A DNA stretch of 7,868 nt, from assembly GCA_900538385.1 (NCBI GenBank), contig UWSO01000056.1, positions 1-7,868 of the forward strand, given 5' to 3'. Position numbers and translations under genes: made by a program. Position 1 is the stretch's first letter; every line of letters starts with the position of its first letter. Shown one piece after another: positions 1 to 5,688 of this stretch. The stretch is from an uncultured Porphyromonas sp. (GTDB taxonomy: Bacteria; Bacteroidota; Bacteroidia; Bacteroidales; Porphyromonadaceae). Under the pieces are notes generated by a model. It made no database searches. It was not told the DNA's origin and saw nothing but the letters and a program-made list of their open reading frames with translations.

Positions 1-2
1 GA

Positions 3-398
3 AGCAAGTACCCTAAGAAGATTCGTAGGATAGGCATCTACAATGTTCAAGGAGGTTACACGATTGATTTGTATACCAATGACTTTAAGCACGCAGCCAG
101 CACTATTGCAGCACTATATCGCTCACGTTGGAAGATTGAGATCTTCTTTAGAAACCTCAAGCAAAACCTGCATATCAAGAGCTTTCTGGGGACCTCTCAA
201 AACGCTGTCGAGATTCAGATTTGGACGGCTCTGATTACGATTCTCCTACTTCAATATCTCAAGCGAATAGCAAAACACCCCTAGTGTCTCTCCAACTTAA
301 CAGCATCTTTGAGACTCAACACGTTCACCAAAATCGACCTCTTTCAGTGGATAAATGAGCCGTTTTCACCGCCTCCAGACGAGCCCGAAATAGCATAG
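3..398 (+). pseudogene. IS4-family transposase, 3' part, broken by an in-frame stop
   Basis: This is the C-terminal end of a DDE transposase, entering open from the left window edge. The motif YRSRWKIEIFFRNLK (about 111-155) fits the IS4-family signature Y-x2-R-x3-E-x6-K exactly, and its Glu is the third catalytic acidic residue. After AKHP the frame meets TAG at 282-284. The same frame then continues as sensible protein (SLSNLTASLRLNTFTKIDLF, then an acidic/proline tail ending PDEPEIA) to a second TAG at 396-398. The simplest reading is a Trp TGG to TAG nonsense change that removes about 38 C-terminal residues. A read or assembly error is possible. The catalytic motif lies upstream of the stop, so some activity cannot be excluded. 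The N-terminal part, including the first two catalytic Asp residues, lies outside the window. The family call is firm; the exact element is not identified. Confidence 0.85.
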
Positions 399-418
399 GG
401 GGGGATACCCCCGTTTTT
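398..418 (+). terminator. Intrinsic terminator after the transposase
   Basis: A run of seven G (398-404), then ATA, then five C (408-412) forms a short GC-only hairpin, followed by G and five T (414-418). It sits directly on the second stop codon of the transposase frame, where a transposase terminator would be expected. The stem is only about 5 bp with a 3-nt loop, so its strength is uncertain. Confidence 0.55.
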
Positions 419-497
419 GCAGCAAATGTCAAGGAGCGATTGACCCACTTGACAGCTATCTTACACCCTTCGCCCGCCAAAAACGTTTAGGACACTA

Positions 498-554
498 TTG
501 GGTGGCATCCAGTTTTTCTTTGGATACGTCGATGCCGATGAAGAATGTTTTCAT
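498..554 (-). pseudogene. IS110-family recombinase, N-terminal fragment only
   Basis: From ATG at 554-552 the minus strand reads MKTFFIGIDVSKEKLDAT and then Q and a stop (TAG at 497-495 is reached directly after the Gln codon at 500-498). This is the characteristic start of IS110-family (DEDD) recombinases: the GIDVSK strand carries the first catalytic Asp (D9) of the RuvC-like domain. The native proteins are several hundred residues long, so nearly all of the gene is missing. Identity is lost after about codon 18, where the IS4-family element begins, so that insertion or a linked deletion is the likely cause. The final Gln and stop come from the invading DNA. The fragment is too short to be functional. 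The family call rests on a short but distinctive motif. Confidence 0.75.
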
Positions 555-751
555 AACTTTGTGTCTGAATATGGATAAGGCAGCTAGGCTACATTAGGCT
601 ATTACTTTAATTAGGCTCTGAGCCTTTCTTTCTAATGAGTCTCGAGTAGCTGAACTCCAGAGGGTCTCTAACAGAGCTTAGGCTCGAAGCCTCGTAGGGA
701 CGATAGATTACCCTCTGGTTGCTGTCCTTACCTTACTACAACAAAGGTAAG
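501..751 (-). mobile_element. 5' (left-end) remnant of an IS110-family element
   Basis: This holds the recombinase start (554-501) and the roughly 200 bases upstream of it, which are hairpin-rich and contain no reading frame. IS110-group elements have a long non-coding left end upstream of the recombinase, which is where the structured DNA lies here. IS110 elements often lack clear terminal inverted repeats, so the outer limit near 751 is set only by the last hairpin arm and may be wrong by tens of bases. Confidence 0.5.
573..751 (-). ncRNA. Candidate IS110 bridge RNA (structured 5' non-coding end)
   Basis: IS110-group elements transcribe a bridge RNA from the non-coding DNA upstream of the recombinase; it has a 5' stem-loop and two internal guide loops. 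Read on the minus strand, this stretch shows a first hairpin CTTACCTT/AAGGTAAG (744-751 with 727-734, 9-nt loop). Next is a large hairpin closed by the 9-bp stem CCAGAGGGT/ACCCTCTGG (710-718 with 657-665). Inside it is a smaller hairpin AGGCT-TCG-AGCCT (680-692). A further hairpin AGGCT-CAG-AGCCT lies at 613-625. An alternative long-range stem of about 11 bp with two bulges pairs 721-732 with 573-584 and would compete with the first hairpin. The hairpins are seen directly; the bridge-RNA identity is inferred from position and architecture. Guide loops could not be matched to donor or target because the element's ends are unknown. Confidence 0.45.
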
Positions 752-810
752 AACAACCCGTTCAACTGACCTAATCTCGGGTCGAATTCTTTTCACTCTG
801 CAAACTTAAA

Positions 811-900
811 GTAGGGACGCACGGTCTGTGCGTCCGTTGTGTCAAAAGTTACAGCGTCAGGGTTTTAACGGGGACGGACGCACAGACCGTGCGTCCCTAC
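811..900. repeat. 27-bp perfect inverted repeat with palindromic arms
   Basis: The arms at 811-837 and 874-900 are exact reverse complements, separated by 36 nt. Each arm is itself an imperfect palindrome around the core GGACGCACGGTCTGTGCGTCC (GGACGCAC and GTGCGTCC flank a 5-nt centre), so either one large cruciform or two small hairpins can form. Nothing in it codes for protein. The design resembles a REP-like or MITE-type intergenic repeat. No terminator T-run follows either arm. Confidence 0.85.
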
Positions 901-928
901 AAGTTGCTACTCGTCAAATGCCATATCT

Positions 929-1038
929 TTCCAACGGAGGAGCTGAAAATTTCCACCGTTGGAACTGAAAAGTTCCTCCGCTGGAACTCGAAAGGTCCTC
1001 CCTTGGAACTAAAAAGTTCCAAGAGGGGAACTACTTTT
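929..1038. repeat. Degenerate 22-bp tandem repeat, five units
   Basis: Five units of exactly 22 bp run head to tail: 929-950, 951-972, 973-994, 995-1016 and 1017-1038, with a partial sixth (GGAACTCG) after them. Most units follow the pattern TTCC, a short C/G-rich stretch, then GGAACT and an A-rich end (for example GGAACTGAAAAG). Because TTCC and GGAA complement each other, each unit boundary is also a small palindrome (GGAACT...AGTTCC). Unit 5 is the most diverged. P. gingivalis is known to carry large MITE-like elements with internal short tandem repeats (the BrickBuilt type); this array is similar in concept, but relatedness is not shown. Confidence 0.85.
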
Positions 1039-1156
1039 GGAACTCGTATATGCTACGGAACCAGCACGATACAACTGAGTGACTATCCGTGTATCCTCGC
1101 AGAGGGCTACAAGTTCGTACTTGTGGCAAGCTTTGGGGAGCAGCCCGAATCGAAAG
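1039..1156. other. Non-coding gap between tandem array and terminator
   Basis: No convincing gene or known RNA is visible here. The only structure is a 6-bp hairpin ACAAGT-TCGT-ACTTGT (1109-1124). The 9-mer CTACAAGTT occurs at 1107-1115 and also at 897-905, at the end of the inverted repeat. A plus-strand open frame runs through the repeats and this stretch, but it lacks protein character. Similarly, 752-810 shows nothing recognisable. Confidence 0.5.
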
Positions 1157-1201
1157 AAAGGAGGCTTAACCGCTTTTTTTATCAGCGATTGAGCCTCCTT
1201 T
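1157..1201 (-). terminator. Strong hairpin terminator of the psd-pss operon
   Basis: AAAGGAGGCT (1157-1166) pairs with AGCCTCCTTT (1192-1201). The stem extends inward through TTAA/TTGA (one G-U pair) and, past a bulge, CGC/GCG, with an A/T-rich loop. In the minus direction the 3' arm ends in CCTTTCTTT, giving a U-rich tail. It lies 65 nt past the stop codon of the DUF4834-like gene. The A and T flanks make it roughly symmetrical, so it could also stop plus-strand transcription coming from the IS region. Confidence 0.7.
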
Positions 1202-1266
1202 GTTGTGCCACTGCCTTAGACTTTAGTCGGGCAGCAATAGGTTCTAAATATTCGGTAAGGGTGCCT

Positions 1267-1548
1267 TTACTCCTCCTCAAAGTCTATGTACTCTCCTTGG
1301 TCCTTCTCAAATTTCTTTTTTGCTATATCCTTCATGTCGAGCTTGCCCTGCTGTGACTGTGCGTCCGCTGAGCTTTGCTGTGAAGCAGCTGAGTGCCACC
1401 CCTTACGAGGAGCTTTTCGTGACTTAACGTGCGGGTCTGCTTGCTGAATGTATCGCTTTACCATCCACTGTAATATACGAGGGGCGAAGTATCTAAAGAG
1501 CAAGTATGTAAGCCCTATGACAACGATCAGACCAAGTAAGAATTCCAT
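1267..1548 (-). CDS. Small membrane protein, DUF4834-like
   Basis: This is a 93-residue protein of unknown function. Residues 3-18 (FLLGLIVVIGLTYLLF) form one hydrophobic membrane segment. A basic stretch follows (RYFAPRILQWMVKRYI, then KSRKAPRKGW at about 43-52), then a Gln/Ser/Ala-rich low-complexity linker, and a charged tail with KKKFEKDQGEYIDFEEE at the C-terminus. The positive residues after the segment suggest the tail faces the cytoplasm. Length, single N-terminal membrane segment and the DxGEYIDFEE-type end match the Bacteroidota DUF4834 family, which from memory often lies beside pssA. It starts 20 nt after the pssA stop and is the last gene of the operon before a strong terminator. 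A role in phospholipid synthesis or membrane organisation is inference from context only. Confidence 0.8.
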   Translation of the reverse strand: MEFLLGLIVVIGLTYLLFRYFAPRILQWMVKRYIQQADPHVKSRKAPRKGWHSAASQQSSADAQSQQGKLDMKDIAKKKFEKDQGEYIDFEEE

Positions 1549-1568
1549 ATCGGGGTTAGATTAAGGTG

Positions 1569-2336
1569 TTATTGTTGAGCCGCAGCATCGATAGCGTCCG
1601 AATTGCTCTTGATCTGCCGACCGATCGCGAGTGAGACGATGATATAGAGCAACATCACTAGGCGTAGGGTACTAGCCACAGAGCCTAGCCACATATAGAG
1701 ACAGCCCGCAGGGACTAGGATAGCGCCCCATGCGATGAGGATGATCGTACCATGAGGTGCTTTCATCTGTGCGCTTAGGTGCTTCAGCGAGAGCATCGGC
1801 ATACGGCTCACCATCAGGATACAGGAGAGAAGCAGCAATCCGTAGCTAGTCACCAGCGAAAGCGTATCCACCGCACAGGCACAAGAGGAGAGCGAGATGC
1901 CGATCCACAAGAGCGCAGAGGCAGGCACCGGTAGCCCACGAAAGTAGTTGCTCGACCCCGTATCATTATTAAAGAGTGCCAAGCGGTAGGCTGCAAAAGG
2001 TAAGATCAGGAGAAAAGGTAGCGACATCATCAGAGCCGTAGACGCTGCATATCCACTCGCCAAGAGTCTCCCCTCCATCGTGCAGAGAGCTAAGAGTGCC
2101 GGTGCTAAGCCAAAGGTCACCACATCTGAGAGCGAGTCTAGGTCAGCGCCTATTGGAGAGGTCGCATGCAGGAGACGTGCCACCATACCATCGAGCAGGT
2201 CAAAGAAAGCACCCACAGCAATCCAAATGGCACCCATCTGGTACTCCTTATAGTATAGGATCGAGATGATAGCTGCCGCCCCCGAGAGGATGTTGCACAG
2301 CGTTAGGAGATTCGGGATAAATTGTCTGATCTTCAT
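1569..2336 (-). CDS. pssA: CDP-diacylglycerol--serine O-phosphatidyltransferase
   Basis: This integral membrane enzyme joins CDP-diacylglycerol and L-serine to give phosphatidylserine and CMP, the step before phosphatidylethanolamine. From the ATG at 2336 it has 255 residues. The full CDP-alcohol phosphatidyltransferase signature D-x2-DG-x2-AR-x8-G-x3-D-x3-D is present at about 46-71 (DLLDGMVAR, then GADLDSLSD), with metal-binding and catalytic Asp at 46, 49, 67 and 71. The later motifs RLALFN (about 118-123) and FRGLPVPA (about 132-139) are typical of type II (Bacillus-like) PssA rather than of the peripheral E. coli enzyme. Several hydrophobic segments cover most of the chain. A GTG immediately upstream (2339) is an alternative start adding one residue. 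The gene follows psd by under 40 nt, so substrate production and decarboxylation are co-expressed. Confidence 0.95.
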   Translation of the reverse strand: MKIRQFIPNLLTLCNILSGAAAIISILYYKEYQMGAIWIAVGAFFDLLDGMVARLLHATSPIGADLDSLSDVVTFGLAPALLALCTMEGRLLASGYAASTALMMSLPFLLILPFAAYRLALFNNDTGSSNYFRGLPVPASALLWIGISLSSCACAVDTLSLVTSYGLLLLSCILMVSRMPMLSLKHLSAQMKAPHGTIILIAWGAILVPAGCLYMWLGSVASTLRLVMLLYIIVSLAIGRQIKSNSDAIDAAAQQ

Positions 2337-2375
2337 CACAGCGTTGTTTTAATCTTCATACAGCAAGAAGCGTGC

Positions 2376-3050
2376 CTACTGAGGCAGATAGCCCAGCGTT
2401 GTCTCACCGCCCACCACTTCGTCGCCTATCTTGATCGCTATCTCCGTACCCAGTGGCAGGTAAAGGTCAATGCGTGAGCCAAACTTGATGAAGCCAAGGA
2501 AGTCCTCGACCGTCACCTCGTCGCCCACCTTCGGGTAAGTGACGATACGACGTGCCACAGCCCCAGCGATCTGACGCTCTAGCACCTCATGACCACCATC
2601 TGTACGGATGATCACTGCCGACCGCTCATTGAGCACACTACTCTTAGGAAGAAAAGCCTTGTAGTAGGCACCGCTCTGATGCTCCACATGGGTGATCGTG
2701 CCATTGCAGGCGACCCAGTTAGCATGCACATTGTAGAGCGACATAAAGATCGAGAGCTTGAGACAGCGGCGTCCCAGCAATTCAGGCTCCTCGACCTCCT
2801 CCATGACCACCACCTTGCCATCGGCTGGCGCTACGATGAGACGTCTATTGGCCGCCTCGCTGTTGCTACGCCGAGGGAAGCGAAAGAAGTTTAGCGCTAG
2901 CCCCATCACCACGAGCGACACCAGTAGGGTCAAGATAAACACCCCCTTAAAGGGCACAAAGACAAAGGTTGCCCAGCAAGCCAACGTCAGTATGAGGAAG
3001 AAAGAGATGAGGAGTCCCACCCCCTCGCGATGTAGTCGTACCTTTTTCAT
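2376..3050 (-). CDS. psd: Phosphatidylserine decarboxylase proenzyme
   Basis: This pyruvoyl-dependent enzyme decarboxylates phosphatidylserine to phosphatidylethanolamine at the inner membrane. The 224-residue product is the short form of the family. Two hydrophobic segments lie near the N-terminus (about 12-31 and 36-54). The catalytic core follows, with APADGKV (Asp77) and YNVHANW (His109). The self-cleavage site is FGSR (Gly191-Ser192): cleavage there would leave a small alpha chain whose N-terminal Ser becomes the pyruvoyl group. The E. coli enzyme has LGST at this place; GSR followed by a hydrophobic strand (IDLYLP) is usual for the short Bacteroidota/archaeal-type proteins. It is the first gene of the psd-pssA-DUF4834 operon. 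The ATG at 3050 begins MKKVRLHREG, a typical basic lead into the first membrane segment. All key residues are intact. Confidence 0.95.
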   Translation of the reverse strand: MKKVRLHREGVGLLISFFLILTLACWATFVFVPFKGVFILTLLVSLVVMGLALNFFRFPRRSNSEAANRRLIVAPADGKVVVMEEVEEPELLGRRCLKLSIFMSLYNVHANWVACNGTITHVEHQSGAYYKAFLPKSSVLNERSAVIIRTDGGHEVLERQIAGAVARRIVTYPKVGDEVTVEDFLGFIKFGSRIDLYLPLGTEIAIKIGDEVVGGETTLGYLPQ

Positions 3051-3092
3051 TATGGATTAAGTAGAATAGGAATCGGCAGTAATTATGATAGG

Positions 3093-3100
3093 CAAAGATA
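3093..3100 (-). promoter_or_regulatory. Candidate -7 box of the psd operon promoter
   Basis: The minus strand reads TATCTTTG, a match to the Bacteroidota primary-sigma -7 consensus TAnnTTTG, about 43 nt before the psd ATG. The nearest upstream TTTG (3116-3113) is closer than the usual spacing to the -33 element, so only half of the promoter is well supported. The preceding gene ends at 3182, so the 131-nt gap has room for a promoter here. Confidence 0.5.
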
Positions 3101-3181
3101 CAAAATAGCCCCCAAAGCTCTACCCTACTACCCAACCCACGACCCTACATCGGACTACTCGTGAGAGCTGCGGAGTCTAGG

Positions 3182-5677
3182 CTACTGCACACCTGTCCTC
3201 TGGTCTAGGTCGGAGGTGGCGAGAGACTCGTTGCGCGTCACCTTGCGACTCTTGCCCGAGTTGAAGTTGTACGTGATCTTTAGACCGATAGCACGCGCTT
3301 GGATCATATTCCTTTGGTTATACTCGAAGTCATCACCCCACTGCTTCGTCTCGAAGCGTATGTATTTCGAGAAGGGGTGCTGAGCCGTCAAGGTTAGATC
3401 CAGCTTGTCGTCCCAGAAGCTCTTCTTCAGGTAGAAGCTATACCCATGGCTGTATGAGTAGGTCGTGCGGAGTGTCGGCGGATTGGCATAGTAGTACCAC
3501 GAAGCTCCTAGGTACCACGACTTGGGGAGCGTGACATCCACATTGGCGGACAGCATGTTCTCCCAGTTCCGCTGAGAGAGACCTTCACTAGGATAGTCGA
3601 AGAGGTGATACCTACAACTCCAAAAGAACGTAAGCGAGAGGGGCATGATAGGACGCCAGTTCATCCAAAGCGAAGCGTTCGGCACACGGTGCAAGCCTGC
3701 ATTAGCAAAGGTATGATACAGTATCTCTGGACTTTTGGGGTCTCTATACCTCACGGACATAATCGCATTGTTGGTTTGCTCATAGCCCGTCGTTAGACTG
3801 AGGTAGAGTTGGTTCGAAAAGAATGTATAGGAGAGGTCTACATTGTGATGTAGCTCCGACTGCAAGTAAGGATTGCCAAAAGAGATGTCGTAGGTTGTCA
3901 CCTGACTTCGATAAGGATTGAGACGCCAGATAGAGGGACGGATAGGGCTCATCTTGTAAGAGAGGAAGAGCTGCTGGCGGTCAGTGAGCATGTAGGAGAG
4001 CGTAGCCGTAGGGATCAGGTCTATGCCCGTCTTGTGAAAGTCTCCCTCACTGTTTTGCGAGAAAGTTATCTTGTCATAGACCAGCGTGCCTCGTGCTCCA
4101 GCGGAGAGAGCGAAGCGTTCACCCTGCCAAGCGTAGTTGGCATAAGCTGACGTAAGGCTCTGCAGCTGACTCATGTCTCCCTGACGGTAGAGCGGGTCAT
4201 TCACCTCTTGCCAGTCGCCCTTGCCTTCGTTCCAAAGATGGTACTCAGGGCGAGAGCTACCCAGTCGTAGCACCTCCTTGACCCCTATCTGCAGAGCGTG
4301 TCCTCCACTCCAGATGAACTGATAGTCGCTCTGCAGGGCATGCTCGCTCAGACCTCCGCGCGAACGCTCCATACGTCGTGTCTCATCATAGGGAGAGCTC
4401 TCCCAGCTGGTGAAGCCATCTCGGTACTGACGCTCAGTCCACTCCTTGTACCTCTGGTCTGGGTTGTAAGCGTAGCGATAACCTATCGAGAAGCGGGGCT
4501 GCTTGTCCGCTGCATAGAGATTGCGATAAATAAGGTTACCCTCTACAGAGCCAGAGGTCAAGCGCATCTGATTGAGCGACGTGGCATATCGTGTAGGCTC
4601 ATTAGGACGATCGAAAGTCTGCTGAGACAGCCCTATGGTGTAGACCGATGAGACGAAGAGGTGCCCATCAGCATAGAGACTATTCAGGCTATCTATGGCG
4701 TACTCTCCCATCAAGCTACCGACATGGTTTTGGAAGACACCATCGTTGTTACTACCAGCTACCTCGGAGGACTTGAAGAGGCTGGTCGTCTTATCCCCTT
4801 GGAATGTACGTCTAGACACATCCACAGGCTGATCCTTATGACGCGTATAGTCATAGTTGTAGTTGAGCGCTACGCTAAGCTTACCCTTAGTGAGAGTCAG
4901 ACTTGAGGTGCCATTGATATTGGGGATTGTAGAGCCCATCAGAGAGACTAGGCCGCTGTACCCATCTAGGCTCTTGCTCTCAGTGATGATATTGATGATA
5001 GCATCTCCAGCAGAGGCGTCGTAGCGAGCATCTACCTGTGTGATCACCTCTATACCCTTGACGCTACTGGCGGGGATGCCTCGCAAGACCTCCGTGGGGT
5101 TCATCGAGGCAACACGAGAGGGCGAGCCGTTGATGTAGACGGAGAAGTTTGACGACCCCTTGACACGTATATTTCCCTCTCCATCTACAGTGACGAGGGG
5201 CACCTTGCGCAGAGCAAAGAGGAGATTGTCCGTCTGAGCCAAGACGTCGTTTTTCATATCATAGGTCAAGCCTTTGGGAGAGAGTTTGATGAGCTTGCGT
5301 CGCGCCACCACCTGCACCTCGTCTAGAGTCTGAGCATCGGGTGCTAGGTAGATCGTGTCTAGACTGTTCTGTCCCGCCTGCGCCGTGACCCGCATCTCTT
5401 TAGTCAGAAAGCCAACCGACCTAATCGTTAGCTGGTAGCTACCCGTATGGGGTAGTGCCATCTGGAAGTGTCCCTGCTCATTGCTCACAGCTCCGCCTGT
5501 CAACTGCTCGTCTAGTAGTTTGTACTCAATCGTAGCGTAGGCTATCGCCTCGTGACGTACGGAGTCCATAACGACGCCACTGATCTGACAAGGAGCCTTC
5601 TGCGCCGAGACGGATAGTGCGGTAAGCAATAGCCCCATCACTAGCAGGGCTTTGCGGATAAGGGTTGATTTCATCAT
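3182..5677 (-). CDS. Outer-membrane beta-barrel protein, TonB-receptor-like
   Basis: This is a large outer-membrane protein of 831 residues from the preferred start. Residues 1-25 form a signal peptide (MMKSTLIRKALLVMGLLLTA, then LSVSA before Gln). Residues about 30-112 are a carboxypeptidase-regulatory-like beta-sandwich (ISGVVMDS, then SNEQGHFQM and YQLTIRSVGF). Residues about 117-235 form a TonB-type plug (LDEVQVVARR, VRVKGSSNFSVYING-like strand, VKGIEVITQVDARYDASAG, INIITE). The rest is a long barrel of aromatic-rich alternating strands, ending near LKITYNFNSGK. The layout matches the OMP_b-brl_3 group, not SusC, and no SusD-like partner follows. An ATG at 5704 is possible, but it overlaps the permease by 16 nt and puts nine polar residues before the signal peptide, so ATG 5677 (or 5674), 11 nt after the permease stop, is better. 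The substrate is unknown; co-transcription with an ABC pump suggests a shared export, uptake or resistance role. Confidence 0.85.
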   Translation of the reverse strand: MMKSTLIRKALLVMGLLLTALSVSAQKAPCQISGVVMDSVRHEAIAYATIEYKLLDEQLTGGAVSNEQGHFQMALPHTGSYQLTIRSVGFLTKEMRVTAQAGQNSLDTIYLAPDAQTLDEVQVVARRKLIKLSPKGLTYDMKNDVLAQTDNLLFALRKVPLVTVDGEGNIRVKGSSNFSVYINGSPSRVASMNPTEVLRGIPASSVKGIEVITQVDARYDASAGDAIINIITESKSLDGYSGLVSLMGSTIPNINGTSSLTLTKGKLSVALNYNYDYTRHKDQPVDVSRRTFQGDKTTSLFKSSEVAGSNNDGVFQNHVGSLMGEYAIDSLNSLYADGHLFVSSVYTIGLSQQTFDRPNEPTRYATSLNQMRLTSGSVEGNLIYRNLYAADKQPRFSIGYRYAYNPDQRYKEWTERQYRDGFTSWESSPYDETRRMERSRGGLSEHALQSDYQFIWSGGHALQIGVKEVLRLGSSRPEYHLWNEGKGDWQEVNDPLYRQGDMSQLQSLTSAYANYAWQGERFALSAGARGTLVYDKITFSQNSEGDFHKTGIDLIPTATLSYMLTDRQQLFLSYKMSPIRPSIWRLNPYRSQVTTYDISFGNPYLQSELHHNVDLSYTFFSNQLYLSLTTGYEQTNNAIMSVRYRDPKSPEILYHTFANAGLHRVPNASLWMNWRPIMPLSLTFFWSCRYHLFDYPSEGLSQRNWENMLSANVDVTLPKSWYLGASWYYYANPPTLRTTYSYSHGYSFYLKKSFWDDKLDLTLTAQHPFSKYIRFETKQWGDDFEYNQRNMIQARAIGLKITYNFNSGKSRKVTRNESLATSDLDQRTGVQ

Positions 5678-5688
5678 ATCATGTGAGT

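Larger units (their letters stand above)
1..498 (+). mobile_element. Right part of an IS4-family insertion sequence
   Basis: This stretch comprises the broken transposase (3-398), a terminator directly after it and about 80 non-coding bases. The right boundary is inferred because IS110-recombinase coding sequence begins on the other strand at 501-503. The last IS4-side bases, TTTAGGACACTATTG (about 486-500), are therefore the probable outer end of the right terminal inverted repeat. The left end is outside the window, so neither the inverted repeat nor a target-site duplication can be confirmed. The boundary could be off by several bases. Confidence 0.6.

Noticed and set aside
765..810. Possible tRNA-like T-arm (CGGGTCGAATTC)
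   Set aside because: No cloverleaf, acceptor stem or anticodon arm can be built around it on either strand.
929..1038. CRISPR array
   Set aside because: The units are contiguous 22-mers with no unique spacers, the repeats are degenerate, and there are no cas genes nearby.
889..1356. A 155-codon plus-strand open frame
   Set aside because: It starts inside the inverted repeat, is made mostly of translated 22-bp tandem repeats, passes through a terminator hairpin, and overlaps the well-supported DUF4834-like gene. It is not protein-like.
2589..3135. Several 60-100 codon frames on both strands over psd
   Set aside because: They are shadows of the psd gene, which has all its catalytic motifs; none shows a domain or start context of its own.
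4298..4906. Plus-strand frames of 117 and 81 codons inside the barrel gene
   Set aside because: They lie antisense to a continuous 831-residue barrel protein and show no recognisable features.
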